Under the pieces are notes generated by a model that was not told the origin of the DNA, did no database searches, and worked only from the letters and a program-made list of their open reading frames with translations. From Dyadobacter jiangsuensis (GTDB taxonomy: Bacteria > Bacteroidota > Bacteroidia > Cytophagales > Spirosomataceae), in contig NZ_PYAS01000019.1 in the NCBI RefSeq assembly GCF_003014695.1, positions 45,997 through 109,996 of the forward strand: a DNA stretch of 64,000 nt, written 5' to 3'. Each line of letters opens with the position of its first letter. Positions within the stretch are counted from its first letter, which is position 1. Position numbers and translations under genes: made by a program. Below are positions 43,801 through 54,270 of the stretch, one piece after another.

Positions 43801-44114
43801 TCGTCTTCCATCGCCACATCAATGGTCGTCTGGTTTCCGACAGGTATTTCCTTTTTGATTAAACCGATAGATGAGAAAACCAGGATTGCACCGGATCCTT
43901 TCGCTTCGATCGAATAAACGCCGTCGGCATCGGTGACCGTACCGACATTCGTTCCTTTCAGTTGCACGTTCACACCGGGGATACCGGTTCCATCAGCAGA
44001 GGAGGTTACTTTACCCTTGACCTGATGATCCTGGGCGTAGGACAGATGAGCCGCTATTGCGAACAGCATAATCATGACACCCCGGAAAAGCGGGACTAGT
44101 AAATGTTTGTTCAT
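40857..44114 (-). CDS. SusC/RagA-family TonB-linked outer-membrane transporter (second pair)
   Basis: A 1085-residue protein from ATG 44114 with a signal peptide ending near LSYAQ. It shows the N-terminal carboxypeptidase-regulatory domain (VKGKVTSSADGTGIPGVNVQ), the plug domain with VRIRGFGSINNNSPLYVIDG and GVVIITTKKGKTG, and a barrel ending LGGLRFNF. It imports an unknown oligomeric substrate with its SusD partner. Upstream lies an A+T-rich gap shared with uvrA. Confidence 0.95.
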   Translation of the reverse strand: MNKHLLVPLFRGVMIMLFAIAAHLSYAQDHQVKGKVTSSADGTGIPGVNVQLKGTNVGTVTDADGVYSIEAKGSGAILVFSSIGLIKKEIPVGNQTTIDVAMEDDIKNLSEVVVTGYAAQRKKDITGAVTVINPKELTSVPTASVTQMLQGRASGVTVGNDNSPGGGTMVRIRGFGSINNNSPLYVIDGVPTQGTLNQINPNDIESMQVLKDASAASIYGARAANGVVIITTKKGKTGAPNITFDFYTGTQRPGKMLDLLNTKELGQYLYEADLGAGKNPSVTSPSAQYKFDENGNQTIADYIYPNVYGELPSNYTYTNDIADPALGKTAFNITKANKEGTDWQDVIFDPASISNYQIGASGGSEAAKYALSANYFKQNGILRYTKYKRYSLRANTEFKKGPVTVGENFTFSYDERQGITNNDESNPIMFAIRVHPIIPVFDITGGPKALGGTNTSDYNGFAGSRGSNLGNAPNPLARLYREKDNLTKGTHAFGNVFAQVDILPGLYARTSLGIEYNQYNRSEYFHRDIEAAEARNANSLNVINNVDRSFTWFNTLNYAKSFGVHNFSVLLGTEAVKTYAAEFRASRSAFAFDDLDYRYLDAGSAAGLNNAGPGATESALFSQFGKINYAFKELLLADVTLRRDGSSRFSEANRYGIFPAFSLGLRMTELAFMKPVKFVDDLKLRFGWGKTGNQLIPNVYNAYTLYAADPLNNAYDINGTGTSIVSGFDLVQFGNSNGKWETNTSTNIGLDASLFNSKLEVVLDLYNRITSDMLTQIAIPRTAGSGTVPYTNIGEVRNRGVDLGITFRDKKGDFNYMVGINFGHYKNEVLKLNNDPNATIFGFTTRLPAMSATKAGLPIASYYGYFVDGVIKDQAEADAAPKFGSYTREGTFKFRDVNGDGVITAADRTIIGNPHPDFNYGINVGVGWKWFDLTLFGQGVQGNQIFNYVKYWTDFNVFQGNRSKTMLYDSWKKSGDNAKLPRLNSGDATSQQVSSYFLEDGSYFRLKNIQLTFNLPSTWLKKAKLGSAQIYIQGQNLFTLTKYTGLDPDINLRRSGENNQDIHMGVDEGSYPVAKSFLGGLRFNF

Positions 44115-44428
44115 AAATTGAGTTGGGGATGATGTTAAAAATGTATTACTAAATGTCAATATACTGTTAAAAGTAAAAATTTGGACATTCTTTTTGGTAA
44201 TATTTTAATAATTAATATTAATATATAACTGGTTACATAATATTTTTTCTTTGAAAAATCTTATTATGCAATCGTTTGCATTACTAACGGCCATCTTGGA
44301 AAAAACCAATCTCTAAATCGTATACGCCAGTGATTGCGTTTGACAAAATTTGCAACTCAAAGCGTATTTTTGTGGTTATCAGAATTACGACTTCATTTAC
44401 AGACTAACTCACAAACTATCATCACATT
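44115..44428. other. Divergent intergenic region between susC and uvrA
   Basis: 314 bases, very A+T rich at 44160-44260, without a gene. A uvrA promoter is visible at 44339-44372. No clear TAnnTTTG box was found for susC on the minus strand. Confidence 0.5.
44339..44372 (+). promoter_or_regulatory. uvrA promoter (TTTG-N22-TATTTTTG)
   Basis: TTTG at 44339-44342 and a perfect TAnnTTTG at 44365-44372, spaced by 22 bases, slightly wider than the 19-20 seen before nrdB and rpmE2 in this window. It lies 57 bases before the likely TTG start. Confidence 0.5.
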
Positions 44429-47281
<2,853 letters not shown>

Positions 47282-47302
47282 CTTTCTGAAATACATTAGT
47301 TT

Positions 47303-47341
47303 AAATGGCCTTGCACTAGAAAAATGCAGGGCCATTTTTTT
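47303..47341. terminator. Bidirectional terminator between uvrA and the LytTR regulator
   Basis: A 13-bp stem (47303-47315 with 47325-47337, one mismatch) with a short loop is followed by a T run on the plus strand and preceded by A-rich sequence. Confidence 0.8.
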
Positions 47342-48077
47342 ACATCCATTTACTCAAAAACTGGTTGAAAGCCTCCTTGTACTGGTCGCTCACCGGGATG
47401 GACGTCGGGCCGATCTGGATCGTGTTTCGCGTCACCGCGCTGATTTTGTCCAGATTGACGATGAACGACCGGTGGACGCGCATGAATTTGGAAGCAGGCA
47501 GTTTCTCTTCCAGCGCTTTCAGGCTCGTGAGCGAGAGAATAGGCTTCGGGTCCGATTTGAGGTGGACTTTTACATAATCTTTGAGCCCCTCCGTGTACAG
47601 AATGTCGTCGTAAGCGATCCGTACCAGCTGGTATTCCACTTTCAGGAACAAGTACTCATCCTTAGGTTCGGCAGAACCGGCCGACGAGGCCTTTTGAACC
47701 AGCTCCACATAAGCCTGTGCCTTCGATGCGGCACGGAGGAACTCTTCGTAGTTAAAGGGTTTTAGGAGATAGTCAATGGCATCTACGCGGAAACCATCGA
47801 GCGCGTATTGGTTGAATGCGGTGGTAAATATGATCCTGGGAGCCTTGGTCCCGGCTTTTTCAAGCACCCTGGCGAGTTCGATACCCGTCAGGTCCGGCAT
47901 TTGAATATCCAGGAAAATGACATCGATGTGTTTGCTGTTAATGACCTGCAATGCCTCCACGGCGCTGGAATATCGGCCTGCAAGGTTCAGAAACGGTGTT
48001 TTTTCGATAAATGCACATACCAGCCCGAGCGCTAAGGGCTCGTCGTCGACGGCGATACATTCCAATGTAATACTCAT
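47340..48077 (-). CDS. LytTR-family response regulator
   Basis: A 245-residue regulator. The receiver domain has D11/D12, the phosphoacceptor D57 in VIFLDIQMPDLTG and the conserved lysine in YLLKPFNYEEF. The C-terminal ~100 residues are a LytTR DNA-binding domain (KVEYQLVRIAYDDILYTEGL, SKFMRVHRSFIVNLDKI). It overlaps the sensor kinase gene by 4 bases, forming a LytS/LytR-type pair. Target genes are unknown; the divergent outer-membrane protein gene is a candidate. Confidence 0.93.
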   Translation of the reverse strand: MSITLECIAVDDEPLALGLVCAFIEKTPFLNLAGRYSSAVEALQVINSKHIDVIFLDIQMPDLTGIELARVLEKAGTKAPRIIFTTAFNQYALDGFRVDAIDYLLKPFNYEEFLRAASKAQAYVELVQKASSAGSAEPKDEYLFLKVEYQLVRIAYDDILYTEGLKDYVKVHLKSDPKPILSLTSLKALEEKLPASKFMRVHRSFIVNLDKISAVTRNTIQIGPTSIPVSDQYKEAFNQFLSKWM

Positions 48078-49144
48078 GCCGTTTCCAGTTCGAGGTGTAC
48101 TTCAAACTCTTTTTCCTCTTTGTTCTCGGTTACTTCCAGCTGGTATTTGCCAGGGTAGAGCAAGTCGAGGCGGCGCTGGGTATTAGCCAAGCCGATGCCA
48201 TTGCTTTCATCGAGAATGGCCCTTTTGTCGGTAAACAGCGTGTTTTTGACTTCCACAAAAATCTTATGTCCTTCCTGGCGGATCTGAATGTCGATCCGGC
48301 TGGGCTGAACGGCACTTACACCGTGCTTGAATGCATTTTCGATAAAGGGTAGGAATAGCATGGGTGCAATGGAAACGTCGTGGAGCGGATTGGGCGGATC
48401 GAGGTGCACGGTTACCTTGTCGGTCAGGCGCAGCTGCATCAGCTGGATATAGTCCTGTGCAAATGCGATCTCCTGGCTCAGCAGTACGGTGCCGTGTTGG
48501 GTTTCGTAGAGCACGTAGCGCATCATACGCGAGAGCTTGTGCAATGCCTCGCGCGCTGCCTCCACGTCGATCACCGTGAGCGCATAAATGTTGTTCAGGG
48601 TATTGAAAAAGAAATGCGGGTTGATCTGCGCTTTCAGGAAGGACAGTTCGGAGTTGATTTTCTCCTTTTCCAGGTTCTGGCGGTATTGCTTGTCGAGCTG
48701 CGCGGTGCGGACGGCGGCAACACTCGTACTGAGCCCGATGATCATCAGGGCTGTGAGCAATGCGAAGTAATCGAGGCGGTCGTGCCGTTTTTTGTCGCCA
48801 TTGGCTTCCCGGGCCAGTTTAAATGCGCGGTCCATCTGTTCGCCATGGTTGATCGCGATCTTCACCTGCTCGGTAATCACCGCCAGCATCACTACCGACA
48901 CGATATTGAACAGAATAAACCGGGAGTATTTGTTTTTGGCGAGGAATTTCGGGAACCAGATATAATAGTTGAGGTAAAATATGGTGATAAGCAGCGAGAA
49001 CAGCACAGCTTGTTTGACCCAGAAGCTCATGGGAAATTCGATCTGCCAGCTCAGCGGTTGCCACATCAGGAACAGGGCCAGAAAACTCCATCCGAGTAAA
49101 TGGAGGAATAACGGGGGGTATTTCCGGGCAGTACGCGTATCCAT
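48074..49144 (-). CDS. LytS/YehU-type sensor histidine kinase
   Basis: A 356-residue kinase. Four hydrophobic segments (about 13-30, 42-62, 75-92, 125-145) give a membrane sensor with little periplasmic domain. Then comes the His_kinase domain with the phosphoacceptor H177 in KAQINPHFFFNTLNNIYAL, followed by an ATPase domain (MLFLPFIENAFKHGV, GIGLANTQRRLDLLYPG). It should phosphorylate the adjacent LytTR regulator. The signal is unknown. Confidence 0.93.
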   Translation of the reverse strand: MDTRTARKYPPLFLHLLGWSFLALFLMWQPLSWQIEFPMSFWVKQAVLFSLLITIFYLNYYIWFPKFLAKNKYSRFILFNIVSVVMLAVITEQVKIAINHGEQMDRAFKLAREANGDKKRHDRLDYFALLTALMIIGLSTSVAAVRTAQLDKQYRQNLEKEKINSELSFLKAQINPHFFFNTLNNIYALTVIDVEAAREALHKLSRMMRYVLYETQHGTVLLSQEIAFAQDYIQLMQLRLTDKVTVHLDPPNPLHDVSIAPMLFLPFIENAFKHGVSAVQPSRIDIQIRQEGHKIFVEVKNTLFTDKRAILDESNGIGLANTQRRLDLLYPGKYQLEVTENKEEKEFEVHLELETA

Positions 49145-49502
49145 TTAGCAATTAGTTAGTTTCAATGTGATTTGAACGCAACACATCACTGCAATCTTAC
49201 GGGGAATTTACGAAACCACCTATTTCAATCGATCAATGTACCCCGAATACCGACCGGCGGCTCATCGCAATCTATTAAACAAGAAACGCCGGGAGGCGGT
49301 TTAAACCTTACACCCGTACCGCTGTCCAAGCCTGGTGGCCGGCACCAGGGCCCGCGCGGGATTGGCCTGTCATTTCCAGGGTTATATCGTTTGAAAACGG
49401 CCTTTGATCGGTACATCTTCCCTATCCATCTATTCCTTTTTTTTAGCCGGATTTTACCTGGTTATTTTGAAATTCGAAAAGTACACTTTTAAAACCCCAA
49501 CC
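49145..49502. other. Divergent intergenic region between sensor kinase and outer-membrane protein genes
   Basis: 358 bases with no supported gene. An open frame of 106 codons on the plus strand was discarded because it has no protein-like composition. Presumably holds promoters for both flanking units and any LytTR binding sites, but no clear TAnnTTTG box was found. Confidence 0.45.
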
Positions 49503-52406
49503 ATGAAACTTGTTTTACAACTCACATTCCTGGCTGTGTTCTCAGGGCTTACATCGACGGCATTTGCCCAGTTTCCGGGCGGTGGCGGTGGTGGCGGCGG
49601 ATTTCGCGGCGGTGGCGGCGGAGATTTCCGCGGTGGCGACAGGCAGCGGCAGACGGTCATTCCGGGAACGGCAGAAGACACTCCTAAGGGCAGCGGAAAG
49701 ATCACGGGCGTACTCGTGGATTCTACTTCGAAAAAGCCGGTAGAATTTGCAGCATTATCCCTGGTGGATACCAAAACCAACAATCCTATCGACGGTACCA
49801 CTACCGACGAGAAAGGGGAGTTTACGCTCTCGAAAGTCGCGTCGGGTAATTTCAAGATCTTGATTTCCTTCATCGGATATAAAACCAAAACCATCAATAA
49901 TGTCAAGATCGATCGCAAGACGGAATTGAACCTGGGTACTGTTACGCTGGTACCGGATGTGGTTCAGCTTAATGAAGTGGAGGTGGTAGGGATGGCGCAG
50001 ATGGTTGAAGAGAAGGTCGACAGGCTGGTTTACAATGCAGAAAAAGACATTACCAGCAAAGGCGGCGACGCTTCGGACGTGATGAAAAAGGTACCGATGC
50101 TGACCGTCGACCTGGATGGTAACGTTTCGCTCCGAGGTAGCTCCAACGTACGCGTTTTGATCAACAACAAGCCTTCTACCATTATCGCAACCAGCGTGGC
50201 CGATGCATTGAAGCAGATTCCTGCGGACATGATCAAATCGGTGGAGGTGATCACTTCGCCTTCTGCGCGTTATGATGCGGAAGGTTCGGCGGGTATTATC
50301 AATATCATTACCAAGAAGAGCACAATCCAGGGTGGAACGCTCAACCTCGACACAGGTATCGGTAACCGGGGCTCGAACCTTGGCTTGCGCGGTAATTACC
50401 GTGTGGGGAAAATGGGTTTCAGCCTGGGAGGTTTCGGGCGATTCAATTACAATATGCCTGGTAAATCCGAAAATATCCAGATTGGTAAGCTAAGCCCTTT
50501 CTCGGTCCGCCAGACGAGCGATTCCAAAAACAAAATGGCTTTCGGTTCCTATAACTTCGGCTGGGATTGGGAGATCGATTCCAAGACATCCTTGTCCGCA
50601 GGCGTGCGTTATGGAATGCGCAACAACAAAGTGGATCAGGAGCTTTACACCTATAATACTTTGAACGATACCACGAAAACCAGCTTCCGCGATGTGAACA
50701 GCAAGGACCTTTCGGGTACCTGGGATGTGAATGTGGATTACATGAAAACATTGGCCAAACCAGGCCAGGAGCTGAGCATTTCGACGCAATACAGCCGGAA
50801 CAACCGTACCAACGACTACGATGCGGACATTTACTCGCTGAGCAACGAACAATTGAAAACACTGCTAGGCGCGCAAGGCAACAACAACAGCAGCCATAAC
50901 CAGGAAAGTACCGTGCAGGTAGATTACCAGACGCCGATCAAGGAGAACCAGATGCTGGAAGTCGGTGGTAAGGGCATTTTCCGTCAGGTTGTGAGTAATT
51001 ATGACTATTATAATACGGTGGACACGCCGCAACCAGCCAGCAATCTGAACTATGACCAGAATGTGGCTGCCGGATATTTGTCCTATACATACACTACCAA
51101 GAGCCGGTTTACCGTGAAGGCGGGTACGCGCTATGAATACACGAGCATCGACGCGCAGCAAGGCGAAGCCGGCGATCTGAAACTGCCGGCTTATGGCAAC
51201 CTCGTACCGAGTGTCAACCTGTCGCAGACATTTGGAAAAGGACAGACCATTAAACTGGCCTATAACCGCCGTTTGCAACGCCCGGGCATCCAGTTCCTGA
51301 ACCCGAACATGAATGCGGCCAACCCGCAAAACATCACCGTGGGTAACCCGAACCTGAAACCCGAATTGACCGACCAGGTTGAATTGGGTACGAGCTTCTT
51401 TAAAAACTCGCTGTATGTGAATGTTTCGACGTTCGCGCGTTTTACCAACAGCTCCATTGAAAGCATTCGTACGACCAGCGCCGACGGTGTGATCACGACG
51501 ACTTACGGCAATATCGGTTCGAAGAAGAACTATGGTGCCAACATTTTCGGAAACGTGACATTCTTCAAAAGATGGCAGTTGGGCGGAGGTTTCGACTTCT
51601 ATTATGCCGATTTGTCGAACAACAGCCCGGACCCTGCATTGCAGAACTCCAACAGCGGTTTCGTATTGAGCGGTCGCTTCCGTACCAGCCTTAATATCAA
51701 AAACGGCTGGGGCTTGCAGGCGGGCGGTTTCATGCGTGGACGCGACGTGCAGCTGCAAGGAACGCAAGCCGGTTTCAGAATGTACGATTTCGGGGTTCGC
51801 AAAGACTTCAAGAACAAACGCGGAAGCATCGGTTTCGGAATGGAAAACTTCCTGGCGCCTTCGTTCAAAATGAAGACGAGCCTGGAATCGAAGACATTTA
51901 CCCAGAACAATACCAACTACCTGTATAACCGCGGCTTCCGTGTGAATTTCTCTTACCGATTCGGTAAAATGACCTTCGTGGAGCAGAAAACCCGCAGAAG
52001 AAAGTCCGTCAACAACGACGACCAGAAATCTGACGGCGGCGGTAACATGGATACCGGCGGCGGTGGCGGCGGTGCGCAAGGAGGCGGACAAGCGCCGGCA
52101 GCTACACCGGCAACAGGTGGCCGTGGAGCAGGCGCACAAGGGGCGGGCCGTCCGTCAGGAGTAGCGACTCCCGGAGCAGCAGCGGATAGCACAGCTCGTC
52201 CGGCGCGTCAGGGAGGATTCCAGGGCCGTCCGGGGCAACCGGGAGCACGTCCGGATTCAACGCAATTCAAACCGGATTCGACCCGCGTGCGCCCCGACAG
52301 CAGCACGGTGAAACCCGACAGCACTGCCCGTCCGGCAGTTCCTGCGGATTCTACCGCATTGCCGGCGAAACCAGTCACACCGGCTGATTCTACCAAGAAA
52401 GATTAA
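49503..52406 (+). CDS. Outer-membrane beta-barrel (TonB-receptor-like) protein with low-complexity ends
   Basis: A 967-residue protein from ATG 49503, chosen because it gives the signal peptide MKLVLQLTFLAVFSGL...AFAQ. Behind it comes a glycine-rich stretch (GGGGGGGGFRGGGGGDFRGG), a carboxypeptidase-regulatory-like domain (ITGVLVDSTSKKPVEFAALS), a plug (VPMLTVDLDGNVSLRGSSNV, ITSPSARYDAEGSAGIINII) and an outer-membrane beta-barrel of the OMP_b-brl type. After the barrel strand RVNFSYRFGKM there is a ~120-residue tail rich in Gly/Ala and then repeated xPDST units. It is probably a surface receptor or transporter with unusual termini. Divergent from the LytTR system. Confidence 0.88.
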   Translation: MKLVLQLTFLAVFSGLTSTAFAQFPGGGGGGGGFRGGGGGDFRGGDRQRQTVIPGTAEDTPKGSGKITGVLVDSTSKKPVEFAALSLVDTKTNNPIDGTTTDEKGEFTLSKVASGNFKILISFIGYKTKTINNVKIDRKTELNLGTVTLVPDVVQLNEVEVVGMAQMVEEKVDRLVYNAEKDITSKGGDASDVMKKVPMLTVDLDGNVSLRGSSNVRVLINNKPSTIIATSVADALKQIPADMIKSVEVITSPSARYDAEGSAGIINIITKKSTIQGGTLNLDTGIGNRGSNLGLRGNYRVGKMGFSLGGFGRFNYNMPGKSENIQIGKLSPFSVRQTSDSKNKMAFGSYNFGWDWEIDSKTSLSAGVRYGMRNNKVDQELYTYNTLNDTTKTSFRDVNSKDLSGTWDVNVDYMKTLAKPGQELSISTQYSRNNRTNDYDADIYSLSNEQLKTLLGAQGNNNSSHNQESTVQVDYQTPIKENQMLEVGGKGIFRQVVSNYDYYNTVDTPQPASNLNYDQNVAAGYLSYTYTTKSRFTVKAGTRYEYTSIDAQQGEAGDLKLPAYGNLVPSVNLSQTFGKGQTIKLAYNRRLQRPGIQFLNPNMNAANPQNITVGNPNLKPELTDQVELGTSFFKNSLYVNVSTFARFTNSSIESIRTTSADGVITTTYGNIGSKKNYGANIFGNVTFFKRWQLGGGFDFYYADLSNNSPDPALQNSNSGFVLSGRFRTSLNIKNGWGLQAGGFMRGRDVQLQGTQAGFRMYDFGVRKDFKNKRGSIGFGMENFLAPSFKMKTSLESKTFTQNNTNYLYNRGFRVNFSYRFGKMTFVEQKTRRRKSVNNDDQKSDGGGNMDTGGGGGGAQGGGQAPAATPATGGRGAGAQGAGRPSGVATPGAAADSTARPARQGGFQGRPGQPGARPDSTQFKPDSTRVRPDSSTVKPDSTARPAVPADSTALPAKPVTPADSTKKD

Positions 52407-52421
52407 CAGACTTCTATAAGC

Positions 52422-52460
52422 AAATAAGCCCGGCTGAGATCAGCCGGGCTTATTTTGTTT
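52422..52460. terminator. Bidirectional terminator between outer-membrane protein gene and hemC
   Basis: A 16-bp perfect stem (52422-52437 with 52440-52455) with a very short loop, ending in TATTTTGTTTT on the plus strand. Confidence 0.85.
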
Positions 52461-52471
52461 TCAAGAATATC

Positions 52472-53404
52472 TTAAAGAGCGCTGTTTTGCTGCCTAATGC
52501 TCGCCAAAATGCGGTCGGCACCTGCCGCGAGCAATTCTTCCGCTAGTGACGTGCCCAGCGCCTGTGGAAATGCATGTCCGCCGCTTTCAGCCTTGCGAAT
52601 GAGTTCCGAGCCGTCGAGGCTGATAATGCCGCCCGTCATGTGGATTTCCTCGTCGTGCAATGTAGCCATCCCGAACACCGGAATGCTGCAACCGCCTTGC
52701 AGGCGTTTCAGGAATGCCCTTTCTGCGAGCAGGCAGGTTTCGGTAGGTTCGTGGTTGAGGAGTTCTTTCAGTTTGTGCTTTTTCTCAGCGTCGAGCGAAA
52801 CCGCGCATTCAATGGCGACGCTGCCCTGGCCCACGGCCGGGGTAAATTCATCCAACAGCAGATGTTCGGCGATTTTGTCGTCGTACTCCATGCGGTGCAC
52901 GCCCGCATATGCGAGCAGGAGCGCATCACACTGGCCTTCCTCCAACTTACGGAGGCGCGTTTGGAGGTTTCCGCGCATATCCACGGTTTTGATGTGCGGG
53001 TAATAGTGTTTCAAAACGGCTACCCGGCGTGTGGACGACGTCCCGACTGTGAACGATTCGCCGCTTTTCAACGATAATGTCGTATCGTGGCTTACGAGCA
53101 CGTCATTGGCGTGCTCGCGCTCGGTGAATGCAATGATTTCGAATGCATCATCCAGCTGCGATTGCAGGTCTTTGGCGCTATGCACCGCGATGTCGATGTC
53201 GCCGCTTCGGAGCTGGTCTTCCAACTCTTCGGTAAAAACACCCTTACTGCCGATTTTCGAAAGCGACCGATCGAGGATCTTGTCTCCCTTCGTTTCGATA
53301 ACAACGATTTCCGTTTCAACACCGCCCTGTTGCAAAAGTGCCTCGACATAATACGCCTGCCAAAGTGCGAGCTTGCTCCCGCGGGTTCCTATTTTAATAT
53401 GCAT
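52472..53404 (-). CDS. hemC: Porphobilinogen deaminase (hydroxymethylbilane synthase)
   Basis: A 310-residue HemC: IKIGTRGSKLALWQA, TKGDKILDRSLSKIGSKGVF, AVHSAKDLQ, VGTSSTRRVA, DMRGNLQTRL, and the dipyrromethane cofactor cysteine in LQGGCSIPVFG (about residue 240). It joins four porphobilinogens into hydroxymethylbilane in haem synthesis. No other haem genes are adjacent in the window. Confidence 0.96.
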   Translation of the reverse strand: MHIKIGTRGSKLALWQAYYVEALLQQGGVETEIVVIETKGDKILDRSLSKIGSKGVFTEELEDQLRSGDIDIAVHSAKDLQSQLDDAFEIIAFTEREHANDVLVSHDTTLSLKSGESFTVGTSSTRRVAVLKHYYPHIKTVDMRGNLQTRLRKLEEGQCDALLLAYAGVHRMEYDDKIAEHLLLDEFTPAVGQGSVAIECAVSLDAEKKHKLKELLNHEPTETCLLAERAFLKRLQGGCSIPVFGMATLHDEEIHMTGGIISLDGSELIRKAESGGHAFPQALGTSLAEELLAAGADRILASIRQQNSAL

Positions 53405-53437
53405 GGTTATTTATACAATGTAAGGCCAGTTTTTGTG

Positions 53438-53797
53438 TTAATAGGCCTGTATTAAAATTTCCGCAGGAATATGAAGTTTCTCATTCAACCTGCGGATCAT
53501 ACTCAAATTCAATTTTCGTTTGCCGGAAAGGATTTCCGATTTACGGGACCGATAGCCGAGAATCTCCGACAGTTCCTTTTCCGAAATACCCATTTGCTCC
53601 AATCGGAATCGGATTGCTTCCAGCGGGCTGGGTTTGGGGATCGGGAAATGTACATTCTCGTAGTCCTTTACCAGAATGGAAAGGAGTTCCAGCTCATCTG
53701 ATTCCTTCGAATCAGGTGCTACATCGGTTTGCATCAATGCATAAATGCGCGCCAGATAGCTTTCGTACTGTTCGTTATTTTTGATGGGTCCGATCAT
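53438..53797 (-). CDS. higA: HigA-type antitoxin (XRE helix-turn-helix)
   Basis: A 119-residue antitoxin. The N-terminal half (NNEQYESYLARIYALM, ELELLSILVKDYEN) binds toxin in this family. The C-terminal half is an XRE helix-turn-helix (RFRLEQMGISEKELSEILGY...SEILSGKRKLNLSMIRRL). It is the second gene of the operon, overlapping the toxin gene by 23 bases, the usual toxin-first order of higBA. Confidence 0.9.
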   Translation of the reverse strand: MIGPIKNNEQYESYLARIYALMQTDVAPDSKESDELELLSILVKDYENVHFPIPKPSPLEAIRFRLEQMGISEKELSEILGYRSRKSEILSGKRKLNLSMIRRLNEKLHIPAEILIQAY

Positions 53798-54092
53798 AGC
53801 TAATTCTTCTTGCGTCTATTTGATCATATTCCGAATGCGGTCCGAACCAGACGATAAATACAATTTTCAATCTGTATTCAATGTCGACGATCAGCCGGTA
53901 ATGGTTCCCGTGTATGTTGAATACCACCGGTTTCTGACTTAGAATAGATGCACTTCGATATTGTACTTTCAATGTATTGGGCGATTCCCAGCGAGCGGCT
54001 TCTGCTTCCTGATTCCATGCTAGCAACGACTGCTCTGCCTTTGGATACGCCTTCATGTAATTCCTTATTGTCTGTATAGCGATTATGCGCAT
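53775..54092 (-). CDS. higB: HigB-type mRNA-cleaving toxin
   Basis: A 105-residue protein of the HigB mRNA interferase family: MRIIAIQTIRNYMKAYPKAE, KVQYRSASILSQKPVVFNIH, GNHYRLIVDIEYRLKIVFIV and HSEYDQID, all core family blocks. It cuts mRNA on the ribosome and is neutralised by HigA. A perfect -7 box lies only 9 bases before the ATG, so its mRNA may have almost no leader. Confidence 0.9.
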   Translation of the reverse strand: MRIIAIQTIRNYMKAYPKAEQSLLAWNQEAEAARWESPNTLKVQYRSASILSQKPVVFNIHGNHYRLIVDIEYRLKIVFIVWFGPHSEYDQIDARRISYDRTHQK

Positions 54093-54100
54093 CGTTCCAA

Positions 54101-54108
54101 CAAAGATA
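54101..54108 (-). promoter_or_regulatory. -7 promoter box (TATCTTTG) of higBA, very close to the start codon
   Basis: Exact TAnnTTTG on the minus strand with its last base 9 bases upstream of the higB ATG. At the usual spacing, transcription would begin at or within a few bases of the ATG. Confidence 0.5.
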
Positions 54109-54270
54109 AATGATTGTTACCATTTTGGTTACGTTATTTTTCTTTAAGGAACGTTTGCTGACGCATTCGCGGAGCGCTGCAATCGGGTGCGAAGTTATGG
54201 AGATACTGTCAAATCAACCAGTGAAAGATTGCGGAATTCCCCGTAAATTAACCCAATCAAAATCAGCACC

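Noticed and set aside
49172..49492. 106-codon open frame before the beta-barrel gene
   Set aside because: No protein-like pattern, and it runs across the expected promoter region of the next gene.
50865..52139. 424-codon open frame on the minus strand inside the beta-barrel protein gene
   Set aside because: Long only because the G+C-rich coding strand gives few stops in this frame; the sense protein has clear domains along the whole stretch.
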